DNA of 64,000 bases, taken from assembly GCA_964521625.1 (NCBI GenBank), contig CAZFSM010000001.1, forward strand, positions 1-64,000, given 5' to 3'. Positions 50,372 to 59,001 of this stretch are shown here, in pieces; position 1 is the first letter of the stretch, and each line of letters opens with the position of its first letter. Position numbers and translations under genes: made by a program. Under the pieces are notes generated by a model, which saw only the letters and a list, made by a program, of their open reading frames with translations, was not told the origin of the DNA and did not search any database. Source of the stretch: UBA1444 sp964521625. Lineage in GTDB: Bacteria; Bacillota; Negativicutes; UBA1444.

Positions 50372-53300
50372 TGCGACCGCTATATCTGGAAATAAAAGCG
50401 TTTGGTCCGTATGCCGACAGGCAGGTGATTGATTTTGCCGAGCTGCGCGATTACAAGTTCTTTTTAATTCACGGACCGACCGGATCAGGTAAAACTACGT
50501 TGCTCGATGCAATGTGTTACGCACTGTACGGTGATACCAGCGGCAAGATCCGCAGCGGGGAAAACATGCGCAGCGATTATGCGGAGGCAACGACGGTCAC
50601 GGAAGTCTGTTTCGATTTTGCGGTGGGCGCGGACCTGTTTCGGGTGCGGCGGATTCCCCGGCAGTTTGTCGCGCGTAGGCGCGGCGAAGGGATGATGGAA
50701 GTCGGCGAAAACGCCCAGTTGTTCAAACTGGATGAATGCCGTCTGGAGACAGCCGTGTTGGCGGAGAAGACGACCCGGGTCACGGCGGAAGTGCAACGGA
50801 TTCTCGGCTTTAAAAGCGATCAGTTTCGGCAGGTGGTACTGTTGCCGCAGGGTGATTTTCGCCGCTTGCTGCTGGCCGAATCCAGTGAGCGCCAGGCGAT
50901 CATGCAGATGTTGTTTAAGACCGAGTATTACAGCGTGGTGGAACAACGCCTGAAAGACGAAGCCAAACGCTGGACGCAACAATTTGCCGAAACCGACATT
51001 AAAATCCAGGAATTGCTGACCCTGGCGGAAGCAGTATCGCTCGAAGAATTACTGCAACGAATGACAAACGATCAAGCAAGTCTGGAATTGTTGACTGATC
51101 AAATTGGCTCGGCTACTCAGGCAACTGCCGCACAGCGGCAGCTGTTGGCAACGGCCCAGAACGATCAGCGAATTTTAAACGAGCGACAGCAGGCCGGCGA
51201 TGCCTGCACTGCCCTGTTGCTTGAGCATGCGACGATCAAAACTAAACAGTTTGAGCTAGGGCGGGCGCTACAGGCAGCAACGGTGAGCGAGTTTTTCAGC
51301 CTGGAGCAAACCCGGCGGCAAGAATTAAATGCGGCGATGCAAGGCTTGCAGCTGAGTGAGGCGGGATTGTCAACCGCAAAAGAGCGGCAACAGGCGGCCA
51401 ACCAACGCTGGCTGGAACTGCAGGCCCGTGAGCCGGAAATCGACCAACTGATCCAGGAAAAAACCATGCTCGAAGAGTGGCGTAATCGCAGTAACGGTCT
51501 GCACCAGGCCATAGCGGAAGCCCGGGGGCTGCGCGTGGCGGCGGAAAAAGCCGCTAGCGCTGTCAGTCAAGTGATAACAGAATTGAAAGAACAGGAACAG
51601 ATACTTGGCGAATTTACGGCTGCCGAACAGTCAGCTAGCCGCACGGCAGCTGAGCTGGGCAGCCGGCAGGCAAACTTGCGCCAGTGGCAGACCGCCTGCG
51701 ATCGGCGGGCGAAATATGATCAGGCGCAGGTCGTGTTGCTTGCTGCCGAGCAGCGACTGGCGCAAGCTACAGTAACTGCTGAAGGGGCGCGACAGAGGGC
51801 GGAACAGGCACAGCTGAAACTGTCAGGAGTGCAGGAACAGTGGGAACAGGCGCAGGCAGCCATGCTGGCAGGCGAGCTGGTGGCGGGAAGTCCGTGCCCG
51901 GTTTGTGGATCGACAGAACATCCGGCCAAAGCAACACCGGTGGACGGAGCGCCCGACCAAGCGTTACTGCGTCAAGAGCGGCAACAGCTGGCGGAATGCA
52001 ACCGTTTGCTGGAGCAGGCCCGCAAGCTTGAATACGAAGCGCAAATCGAACGCGAGCGACTGCTGAATGCGGCGAAGTTATTGGGGGATGAGCTGGCCGA
52101 GCTGCTAGCGTGGGACCAGGCGGCATTGGCAGCCAAGCTGGCAGTAGCGCAGCAGGAATGGCAGCAGGCATCGCAGGCCGGCGCCGAAGCGGCTTCGCTA
52201 CGCGATAAAATCGCCCAATTGCAGCTGCACTTGAGTAATGTGAGGCAGCAGGTTGAGCAGCAGGAGCAAGCAAGGCAGGAAGCGGAAAGTCAGGCCGGCG
52301 CGGCGGAGGCCGTAGTGCTGGAACGGCAGGCGGCTATTCCGGCGGAGCTGCGCGAACCGGCTGTGCTGCAACAGAAGATCGCATCAATAGAAACCAGGCT
52401 TAATGGGCTGCGGACGTTGCTGGCCGATGCCCGGAAACAGGCGGAAGCGGCGGCGAATCTATTGGCGCAGGCGACGGAGCAGCAAACCGAGCGGGGCGAA
52501 GTTTTGCGCCAGGCCAGAGTGATATTGCAGGAGGCCGAGCTAACCAAGGCCCGGCGTCTGTCCGAAGCAGGCCTGGCTGATGATGCGGCCTATCAGGCGG
52601 CTGTGCGCAGTCCGGAAAAACGCAAACTGCTTGATCAAGAGATTCAGGAATTCGTAGCGCGTCAGACAGCGGCCCGTGAACGCATGGAGCGGGCGGAACA
52701 GGCCGCGGCGCAGGTATTGCAGCAACCGGATGTCGCAGCGCGCGAAGCGGCTGTTTTGTTGGCCAACGAGCAGGAACAGCAATTGCGGGTTGCAGCAGAA
52801 CTGACCAGGGATCGTTTGCAGCAGGCGCAAGGGTTAATAGCCCGGCTGGAAAAACTGGCGGCGGAGCGACAGGAAGCCGAGGAAAAGCACAGCCTGTTTG
52901 CCGGCTTGTATGAAATCAGCGCCGGTCGATTGACAGGCGTCAGTTTTGAACGCTATGTGCTGGGCTTTTTGCTTGACGAAGTCAGTTTGTTTGCCAACCT
53001 GCGGTTGAAGGAGATGACACGGGGACGCTACCGGCTGCGTCGCCGTGAGGATCGCAGCGACAAGCGCAAGGGGGCCGGACTTGATCTGGAAGTGATTGAC
53101 GGGTTTACCGGCGAGGCGCGTCCGGTCCAAACCCTTTCCGGTGGTGAAACTTTTCTAGCCTCGCTGTCGCTGGCGCTAGGGCTGGCCGATGTCGTGCAGT
53201 CCCGGACCGGCGGCATTCATCTGGAGACCTTGTTTGTTGATGAAGGTTTTGGCACGTTGGACCCGGAAACGCTCGACCTGGCGATCAAAGCCCTGCTAGA

Positions 53301-53427
53301 CCTGCAGCAGGGCGGGCGATTGGTCGGCATCATCTCGCACGTACCGGAACTGCAGGAAAGCATCGACGCACGCCTGGCGATTATACCGACAGATAAAGGC
53401 AGCCGAGCGGAATTCCATGTAGGCTAA
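50371..53427 (+). CDS. sbcC: DNA repair ATPase SbcC
   Basis: 1018 residues; Rad50-type ATPase partner of SbcD. Walker A GPTGSGKTT at residues 35-43, long coiled coil, zinc hook CPVCGSTEHPA near residue 508, ABC signature LSGGETFLASLSLALGLADVV and Walker B LFVDEGFGTLD at the C-terminus. The start is ATG 50371; a longer frame upstream (to 50281) lies in sbcD and is not used. Coupled to sbcD by a one-base overlap. Hook and signature are intact, so the complex should work. Confidence 0.96.
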   Translation: MRPLYLEIKAFGPYADRQVIDFAELRDYKFFLIHGPTGSGKTTLLDAMCYALYGDTSGKIRSGENMRSDYAEATTVTEVCFDFAVGADLFRVRRIPRQFVARRRGEGMMEVGENAQLFKLDECRLETAVLAEKTTRVTAEVQRILGFKSDQFRQVVLLPQGDFRRLLLAESSERQAIMQMLFKTEYYSVVEQRLKDEAKRWTQQFAETDIKIQELLTLAEAVSLEELLQRMTNDQASLELLTDQIGSATQATAAQRQLLATAQNDQRILNERQQAGDACTALLLEHATIKTKQFELGRALQAATVSEFFSLEQTRRQELNAAMQGLQLSEAGLSTAKERQQAANQRWLELQAREPEIDQLIQEKTMLEEWRNRSNGLHQAIAEARGLRVAAEKAASAVSQVITELKEQEQILGEFTAAEQSASRTAAELGSRQANLRQWQTACDRRAKYDQAQVVLLAAEQRLAQATVTAEGARQRAEQAQLKLSGVQEQWEQAQAAMLAGELVAGSPCPVCGSTEHPAKATPVDGAPDQALLRQERQQLAECNRLLEQARKLEYEAQIERERLLNAAKLLGDELAELLAWDQAALAAKLAVAQQEWQQASQAGAEAASLRDKIAQLQLHLSNVRQQVEQQEQARQEAESQAGAAEAVVLERQAAIPAELREPAVLQQKIASIETRLNGLRTLLADARKQAEAAANLLAQATEQQTERGEVLRQARVILQEAELTKARRLSEAGLADDAAYQAAVRSPEKRKLLDQEIQEFVARQTAARERMERAEQAAAQVLQQPDVAAREAAVLLANEQEQQLRVAAELTRDRLQQAQGLIARLEKLAAERQEAEEKHSLFAGLYEISAGRLTGVSFERYVLGFLLDEVSLFANLRLKEMTRGRYRLRRREDRSDKRKGAGLDLEVIDGFTGEARPVQTLSGGETFLASLSLALGLADVVQSRTGGIHLETLFVDEGFGTLDPETLDLAIKALLDLQQGGRLVGIISHVPELQESIDARLAIIPTDKGSRAEFHVG

Positions 53428-53450
53428 ACCGGAGCAGGGGAGGCGGACTG

Positions 53451-53852
53451 GTGCAATTTCGTACAGTACAGACCCTCAGCGAAGCGTTTCACAACATGTT
53501 TCATTTTGAAAATGAACTCTGCGCAGACAGCAGGATTGTAGCCCGTCTGGGTTTATTCCGGCATTGGTATCATGTGCCGGCGCTAGAGTTGTTCAGTCCG
53601 GCCAAGATCATTGGTCATGTCAGGCAAACGGAACAGCGCTCGCTGCCGTTAACAGCGGATGATTATATCGAACACGCCGGGCTGCTCGACAATCTTGACC
53701 CGGAACCAACCCTGCGCGAATGGTTTCGCCCCGCAACCGAAGACGAGGCTTTTCGGTTGCGGCTGGAGCTCGCCTGGCTGCTCAGTCGCTATGGACGGGA
53801 ACCGAATGACGTGATATATATTTATGTATTGAAACAGAAAGGGCTTTGTTGA
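53451..53852 (+). CDS. Conserved-looking hypothetical protein
   Basis: 133 residues, no signal peptide or TM helix, start GTG 53451 behind GGGGAGGCGG. Features: FHNMFHFENELC, WYHVPALELFSPAKIIGHV, and a Trp/Leu-rich C-terminal helix (EWFRPATEDEAFRLRLELAWLLSRYG). I do not recognise the family. The gene sits between sbcC and the AEC permease; close spacing suggests a shared transcript but not a shared function. Confidence 0.55.
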   Translation: MQFRTVQTLSEAFHNMFHFENELCADSRIVARLGLFRHWYHVPALELFSPAKIIGHVRQTEQRSLPLTADDYIEHAGLLDNLDPEPTLREWFRPATEDEAFRLRLELAWLLSRYGREPNDVIYIYVLKQKGLC

Positions 53853-53857
53853 TACGG

Positions 53858-54793
53858 ATGGATATCGCAGCAAAATTCACCACTTTGTTCGTCGACATGA
53901 TTTTGCCGCTGATGGTCGGTTATGGTCTCAAACGGTTGCGTTGGCCCTGTGAGAAACTGTTCCACTGGATGATTACCGTCGGGATCATTCTGCTATTTCC
54001 GGTGCTCACCGCTTTCAGCATCTGGGGGCTGGTTCCGGTGTTTGATCTGGTCTGGCTGCCAGCTTTTGGCGTGCTTTTGCACATCATCCCCGGCGGTCTT
54101 GCCTGGTTCTGGGGACGGCGAAAATATACCAGCAGTTTGGATTATGGCAGTTATGCCATTTCCGGTTTTCTGTCGAATCATGTTACACTTGGGTCGCTTT
54201 CGGCATATATTTTGTTTGGCGAGACCGGTTACGCCTATACCCAGATGACGCTTTTGTTCAACAGTCTGTTGATGTTTGGTTTTGCCTATCCGCTGGCCCA
54301 ATATTTTCGCAAGCAGCACGACCACGGATCGGGCTTGAAGATCGATTTGAAACAAATTTTGTTTAATCGAAACCAGATGCCGCTGGTGGGAATGATCATC
54401 GGAATCTGGCTGAATTGGCAAGGGGTTCCCAGGCCGTCCGGCTTCTTGCCGGTGTTTGACATGATGATTCATTTTTCGGCCTGGACATTTTTGCTGCCGG
54501 TCGGCTTTTCGATGGATTTTGACGAAGTTCGCCACTTTTGGCGCGATGCTCTCGATATCACGTTGATCAAGTGCCTGATCACGCCGCTTGTGACATTGGC
54601 GATCGCCGGGTTCGTGATCGGCGACCAGATCGCTTTACGTACGCTGATCCTGTTGGCAGCGCAACCGACCGCCGTGAACGCGGTGATTGCGATGAAACTG
54701 TTTGGTTTGAACCTGCATCTTTCGGTGGCCGCTTTTGTGTTATCGACCGCGGTTTACCTGAGCCTGGTATTTCCGGCGATCTTTTTGTGGTAA
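53858..54793 (+). CDS. AEC family permease
   Basis: About 311 residues with about ten hydrophobic segments in two halves of five, typical of the auxin efflux carrier/malate permease (AEC) family. The first half has ILPLMVGYGLKRL and TLGSLSAYILFGETGYAYTQM; the second ends with LLAAQPTAVNAVIAMKLFGLN and a final aromatic helix. Substrates of relatives are small carboxylates. ATG 53858 is used. TTG at 53846 or 53849 could also start it and would overlap the previous stop; AAAGGG at 53838-53843 does not decide. Confidence 0.8.
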   Translation: MDIAAKFTTLFVDMILPLMVGYGLKRLRWPCEKLFHWMITVGIILLFPVLTAFSIWGLVPVFDLVWLPAFGVLLHIIPGGLAWFWGRRKYTSSLDYGSYAISGFLSNHVTLGSLSAYILFGETGYAYTQMTLLFNSLLMFGFAYPLAQYFRKQHDHGSGLKIDLKQILFNRNQMPLVGMIIGIWLNWQGVPRPSGFLPVFDMMIHFSAWTFLLPVGFSMDFDEVRHFWRDALDITLIKCLITPLVTLAIAGFVIGDQIALRTLILLAAQPTAVNAVIAMKLFGLNLHLSVAAFVLSTAVYLSLVFPAIFLW

Positions 54794-54921
54794 ATCCCAC
54801 TGCGGCGTACTGTTGACCATTTGCATTCCGGCAGGGATAATACGACAGGCGTCGAACTAATATACAATTAAATATAAATACAGTTCGACAGTAATTCTCT
54901 CATAGAAAAGGGGAGCACAGC

Positions 54922-55974
54922 TTGCGAATCGTTACGATTGACGAACTAACCGATGAAATGGTATTGGCCAGAGAAATCATTGATTGCGAAACTGGCCGGG
55001 TCTTGCTTGGCAAAGGCTCGGCTTCGCTGCAACATTACAATCTGCGTTTGCGCAACATCGGTATAAAGTGGCTTTATGTGGAGGATCCCATGTCTGCGGA
55101 CATTGAAATTGTTCCTGCAGTGCGGGAAGAAATTTCTGTCCAGGCGGCAGCGACCCTGCAGGAAATTTTTGCAACACTCCAGTTGGACCGGCAGCCCGAA
55201 TATATGGCGATGATGCAGCTAACGCAGGATTTGATTCGCAATCTCCTCGCCAACCGGGAAATTTTGATCAATGTTTATGAATTGCGCAGCCGAGGCGGCG
55301 ACTTCTTCGGCCATTCGGTCAATGTTGCTTTTATGTCCCTGCTGATTGGACAGAGCTTGCAGTATGAAGAAAGCAAGCTGCGGACACTGGGGATTGGCGC
55401 TTTGCTGCATGATATCGGCGTTGTTGGCCTGCCTGCCGAGTTATTGAAGTGGCGGCGCGAGTTTACGCTTGAGGAGAAACTGCTCTACGAACAACATCCA
55501 GTGCTTGGTTATCACGCGGCAAAAGATAGCTGGGAAATATCGCCGCTGGCCCGCGGCATCATTCTGTCCCACCATGAACGTTCCAATGGAACGGGCTATC
55601 CGCGGCGGCTGCTCAGGGGCGATATTCACGAATTCTCTCGTATTGTCGGACTGGCGGATTGTTTTGAAGAGTTGGCCGGCGGGCATCCGTTGTCACGAGA
55701 AATGCATATCCAGGAAGCGGTGGAGTTGCTGCTGGCCGAATCAGCCAGTTGGTTTGAAACCGAGTTGGTCAGAGCCTTTACCAACCGAATTCCACTTTGC
55801 CCCACAGGGTCGACTGTACAACTTAATGATGGCAGGGCGGCGGTGGTTGTCGCGCAGAACAAAGGATTTCCTACCCGGCCCATCGTGCGGATTTTCCGCG
55901 ACGCGGCCGGCAATGTTTTGATACCGCCGACCGATATTGATCTGCTGACGAACAATCATCTGCTGATTCAATAG
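54922..55974 (+). CDS. HD-GYP c-di-GMP phosphodiesterase-like protein
   Basis: 350 residues, cytoplasmic. After an unassigned 120-residue N-terminal part comes an HD-GYP domain: GHSVNVAFMSLLIG (His131), LLHDIGVVGLP (His163-Asp164), the second metal motif LSHHERSNGTGYP (His217, His218, and G-Y-P at 225-227). HD-GYP enzymes hydrolyse c-di-GMP to GMP. One deviation: the usual Lys after HDIG (HDIGK) is Val here. TTG 54922 behind AAAAGGGGAG is the start. In context it could oppose the window's diguanylate cyclases. Confidence 0.85.
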   Translation: MRIVTIDELTDEMVLAREIIDCETGRVLLGKGSASLQHYNLRLRNIGIKWLYVEDPMSADIEIVPAVREEISVQAAATLQEIFATLQLDRQPEYMAMMQLTQDLIRNLLANREILINVYELRSRGGDFFGHSVNVAFMSLLIGQSLQYEESKLRTLGIGALLHDIGVVGLPAELLKWRREFTLEEKLLYEQHPVLGYHAAKDSWEISPLARGIILSHHERSNGTGYPRRLLRGDIHEFSRIVGLADCFEELAGGHPLSREMHIQEAVELLLAESASWFETELVRAFTNRIPLCPTGSTVQLNDGRAAVVVAQNKGFPTRPIVRIFRDAAGNVLIPPTDIDLLTNNHLLIQ

Positions 55975-56002
55975 AAAAAGCCCGAGAGCAGGCTCTCAGG
56001 CT
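55975..56002 (-). terminator. Rho-independent terminator of NrdD-like gene
   Basis: On the minus strand AGCC-T-GAGAGC-CT-GCTCTC-G-GGCT is followed by TTTTT. It lies just past the stop of the minus-strand gene and could also stop the HD-GYP transcript from the other side. Confidence 0.75.
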
Positions 56003-56020
56003 GAACGCGGCGCAGGAAGG

Positions 56021-56299
56021 TTATTGCAGTTGGTGTTTGGTTCTATCGGTGCACTCGGCCACTTTTGCGTCGTTGAAATTATCAATCGAGCTCAAATAAC
56101 CGGTTATCCGGCGCACTCGCCGGATTGGCGATTTTTCCATCGTTTTGACTACGACATCATCGTGTTCGATGCTAAGTTCGATTTGTCCCAGCTGTTTGTT
56201 GCGGCTGTCCCAAAGTTGTTTTTCTTCGTCAATATATTGGTTGATTTCTTCCCTGCTCAAGCGGGGATCGGCAATAACCTGAATTCCGCTAACTACCAC
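56021..56299 (-). CDS. Small NrdD C-terminal-like protein
   Basis: 92 residues starting GTG 56299 behind GGGGGTG. The end PIRRVRRITGYLSSIDNFNDAKVAE resembles the C-terminal segment of anaerobic ribonucleotide reductase (NrdD), RVRRITGYL...FNDAK, but without the preceding catalytic barrel, zinc cysteines or glycyl-radical site. I therefore call it NrdD-like, not a reductase. Short proteins of this type may be regulators, decayed genes or small family members. It is on the opposite strand to its neighbours, with its own terminator. Confidence 0.7.
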   Translation of the reverse strand: MVVSGIQVIADPRLSREEINQYIDEEKQLWDSRNKQLGQIELSIEHDDVVVKTMEKSPIRRVRRITGYLSSIDNFNDAKVAECTDRTKHQLQ

Positions 56300-56419
56300 A
56301 TGGCACCCCCAAGCTGATGATTACTTTTATTCAATTCTACAGGATAATAAATATTCCTTCTACATATTGTTGTTTCCTTAAATTTTTTTAGAAAATATCA
56401 CAAGGGCAGGGGATGCGCA

Positions 56420-58306
56420 ATGATTCGTGAGCGTCGAACCCGGGAAAAACTTCAGAGCTATTATCAAAAATATCTGGACCAAGGCGTACTGGACCCAAAT
56501 GTCCATCCCTGGGTGGCCGAAGCGTGGCAAAAAAGTCGCGCCGCCGGAGTGACGCCCAAAAATGTTGGCCCTTTTGTCCGTTTGTCGGGAGCAAACTGGG
56601 ATGACCGGCTTAATGTGGCCAGTCCCCTTATCCGTCAATTAGATGGCTTATATGAAACCCTGCGAGATTTTTTCAGCCTGAACAATATCAGCCTGCTGCT
56701 AGTGGACCGTGACTCGTATGTCTTGAAGAGCTATGCGATGTCCTATTACCAGAAGACGCCCGGCGAACTGGAAGGCGCCCGTCTGGCTGATAAAGATATT
56801 GGCGCATCAAGCATCGGGATTGCCTTGAGCCACAAAACGCCGTTTTTTTTGTACGGTCCAGAGATCTGGCTTGAAGAATGCCACGAGTCGGATGCCGCCA
56901 CAGTGCCGATCCTACGTGACGGTGAAGTTCGTTATCTGTTGACAATGGTGATGATGGATGGCGCTGAAAAACTGGGCCTGTCTATGGACAGCCTAGTTTC
57001 CTTGCTGCTTTCGATGAAATATTCACTGGAACAGGTGCTCAAACTGGAAGAAATGCTGGCGGTACGGAACGAAATCCTTGATCGGATTCCAATGGTCGTT
57101 TACCAGGTGGCGTCCAGTGGCGAAGTGCTGTATGCCAACCGTCAGGGTGTGGAACGGTTGGTGCGGGGAAAAAAAGACAAAGCGTTGTCGGCGGTATTGC
57201 CCAATTTATCTCATGCTGTGTTAAATTATCGTCACACCCAGATCCCCAAAGCTTTTTTGGGCATTCCGTCGCATAATCGGGAGCTGGTCTGGCTGATTGG
57301 CAACAAGACCTATGAAGATCTGGCCGATGTATGGCCGCTACATCGCGACGGCGAGGTGCACAGCGCCACCGTTGTATCGGCGCCGATTGAAGAGATTAAA
57401 ACCCTGTTGGCCTATGCATCGCAGTACAAGGCGCGCTACAGCCTGTCCAGCCTGGTTGGCGACTCGCCGCGGTTCTCGGCGATGAAAGACAAGGCAACCC
57501 GTTGCGCGCGTCATTTGAATCACTTGCTGATTATCGGCGAACCGGGTACTGGCAAACAACGCCTGGCTCACGGCATCCATCAGGCCAGTCCGGTTGCGGC
57601 CGGTCCGTTGATTACAATTCGCTGCGGCGATATTTCGCCGGAACTGTTGCCATTCGAGTTATTTGGGCAGAAAGAAGCCCGCGGCGTTGAAGTTCCGGGG
57701 AAAATAGAACTGGCGCGTGGCGGTACTCTGTTTATTGATGAGATTGATAAATTGTCGACAGAATTGGGCGAGCAGCTATTTGTCGCATTGAAACAGGAAA
57801 AGAGTATCCGAATCATTGCCGCCGCAGACGTAGACCCCAAAAGATTAGCGGCGAAAAATCTGTTTGCCGAAAACCTGTATTTCCTGATTGCGCAATCGGT
57901 GTTACGGACGCCTTCGCTGCGTCACCGCCAGACTGACATTCCACAGATTGCCGCAGATATTCTGCGTGAACTGGCAGAACAAAACCCGCCTGAATCCAAA
58001 CGCCTGGCGCCGGCAGCGCTGGACCTCTTGACCGGCTACGATTGGCCTGGTAATGTAAAGCAATTGCAGGGAGTGTTGGAACAAGGTTTCTTCAAAGCCC
58101 AGACCTCGGTGATTTTACCCTCGGATTTGGCGCTACCGGGGGGCAGCGGTTGGGGTAAAGCCTGGAAACGAGACCGCAATGTCTTTATGGAAGCCTGGAA
58201 AGCCTGTGGCGGCAATATCAGCCGTTTGGCAGCCAACCTCGACGTTAGTCGGGTGACATTGTATCGTTATCTGGAAAAGTATGGTCTGGAACGAAATCGA
58301 AAGTAG
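56420..58306 (+). CDS. GAF/PAS-AAA+-Fis regulator lacking the GAFTGA motif
   Basis: 628 residues laid out like NtrC-family activators of the AcoR/FhlA type: N-terminal sensor region (residues about 1-215, GAF-like), a PAS-like segment (about 215-330), an AAA+ domain (about 350-560) with Walker A GEPGTGKQ, ELFGQKEARG, GGTLFIDEIDKL (Walker B), and a C-terminal Fis-type HTH (WKACGGNISRLAANLDVSRVTLYRYLEKYGL). The loop that normally reads ELFGHEKGAFTGA is ELFGQKEARGVEVPGKIE, so the sigma-54 contact is missing. It may act without sigma-54, like TyrR, or as a repressor. ATG 56420 follows CAGGGG. Confidence 0.85.
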   Translation: MIRERRTREKLQSYYQKYLDQGVLDPNVHPWVAEAWQKSRAAGVTPKNVGPFVRLSGANWDDRLNVASPLIRQLDGLYETLRDFFSLNNISLLLVDRDSYVLKSYAMSYYQKTPGELEGARLADKDIGASSIGIALSHKTPFFLYGPEIWLEECHESDAATVPILRDGEVRYLLTMVMMDGAEKLGLSMDSLVSLLLSMKYSLEQVLKLEEMLAVRNEILDRIPMVVYQVASSGEVLYANRQGVERLVRGKKDKALSAVLPNLSHAVLNYRHTQIPKAFLGIPSHNRELVWLIGNKTYEDLADVWPLHRDGEVHSATVVSAPIEEIKTLLAYASQYKARYSLSSLVGDSPRFSAMKDKATRCARHLNHLLIIGEPGTGKQRLAHGIHQASPVAAGPLITIRCGDISPELLPFELFGQKEARGVEVPGKIELARGGTLFIDEIDKLSTELGEQLFVALKQEKSIRIIAAADVDPKRLAAKNLFAENLYFLIAQSVLRTPSLRHRQTDIPQIAADILRELAEQNPPESKRLAPAALDLLTGYDWPGNVKQLQGVLEQGFFKAQTSVILPSDLALPGGSGWGKAWKRDRNVFMEAWKACGGNISRLAANLDVSRVTLYRYLEKYGLERNRK

Positions 58307-58320
58307 GTGTTTCCCGCCGC

Positions 58321-59001
58321 ATGGGACGTTTGCGTAGAAGACCCGGAATGGTTGAAGCTCTCCGGGAATTTTCCGATATAGTAACGATTTTTGACGAGAA
58401 GTTTGTCGGGTTGGGTCGATGGAAAGAGCGGTTTCCCGTCAATGGCCCGCTCCAGGTGGAACTGGGGACTGGCAAAGGTCAGTATTTAAGGCAAATGGCA
58501 GAGCGATATCCAGAGCACTGCTTTATCGGGATGGAACGCGAACCGGGTGTTTTATTGCAAGCAGTGCGAAAAACGCAGGAACTGGGACTGGTAAATTTGA
58601 AATTCGTCTTAGCCGACGTGCAGTTTCTGCCGCAAATATTTGCTCCAGCTGAAGTGGTCGGTTTGTACATTCACTTCTGCGATCCCTGGCCCAAGAGCCG
58701 CCACGATAAACGAAGACTAACTCATGAGGGATTTTTGAGCGTCTACCGGACCGTCTTGGCGCCGACAGGCGTTTTGCGTTTTAAGACGGACAATCGCCCA
58801 TTGTTTGACTATTCGTTGGAGTCTTTCGCTGGCTTTGGGATGAGTTTGTCGGCTATTTCGTACGATCTGCACGCAGAAGCGTCAGATTCGCCGCGGATTA
58901 TGACCGAGTATGAAGCAAAGTTCGCAGCTGCCGGATTGCCGATTCATTATTGTGAAGCCCGGTTCGGACCATTGCCAGAGGAGGTTGCCTCTCGTGCCTG
59001 A
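58321..59001 (+). CDS. trmB: tRNA (guanine-N7)-methyltransferase TrmB
   Basis: 226 residues. Methylates G46 of tRNA. SAM-binding VELGTGKGQYL, IGMEREPGVL, the family signature FCDPWPKSRHDKRRLTHEGFL, then GVLRFKTDNRPLFDYSLE and a Glu/Tyr-rich end (MTEYEAKFAAAGLPIHYCEA). The stop overlaps the following gene's GTG start region by eight bases. The N-terminus (MGRLRRRPGMVEAL) is basic as in other TrmB proteins. Confidence 0.95.
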   Translation: MGRLRRRPGMVEALREFSDIVTIFDEKFVGLGRWKERFPVNGPLQVELGTGKGQYLRQMAERYPEHCFIGMEREPGVLLQAVRKTQELGLVNLKFVLADVQFLPQIFAPAEVVGLYIHFCDPWPKSRHDKRRLTHEGFLSVYRTVLAPTGVLRFKTDNRPLFDYSLESFAGFGMSLSAISYDLHAEASDSPRIMTEYEAKFAAAGLPIHYCEARFGPLPEEVASRA

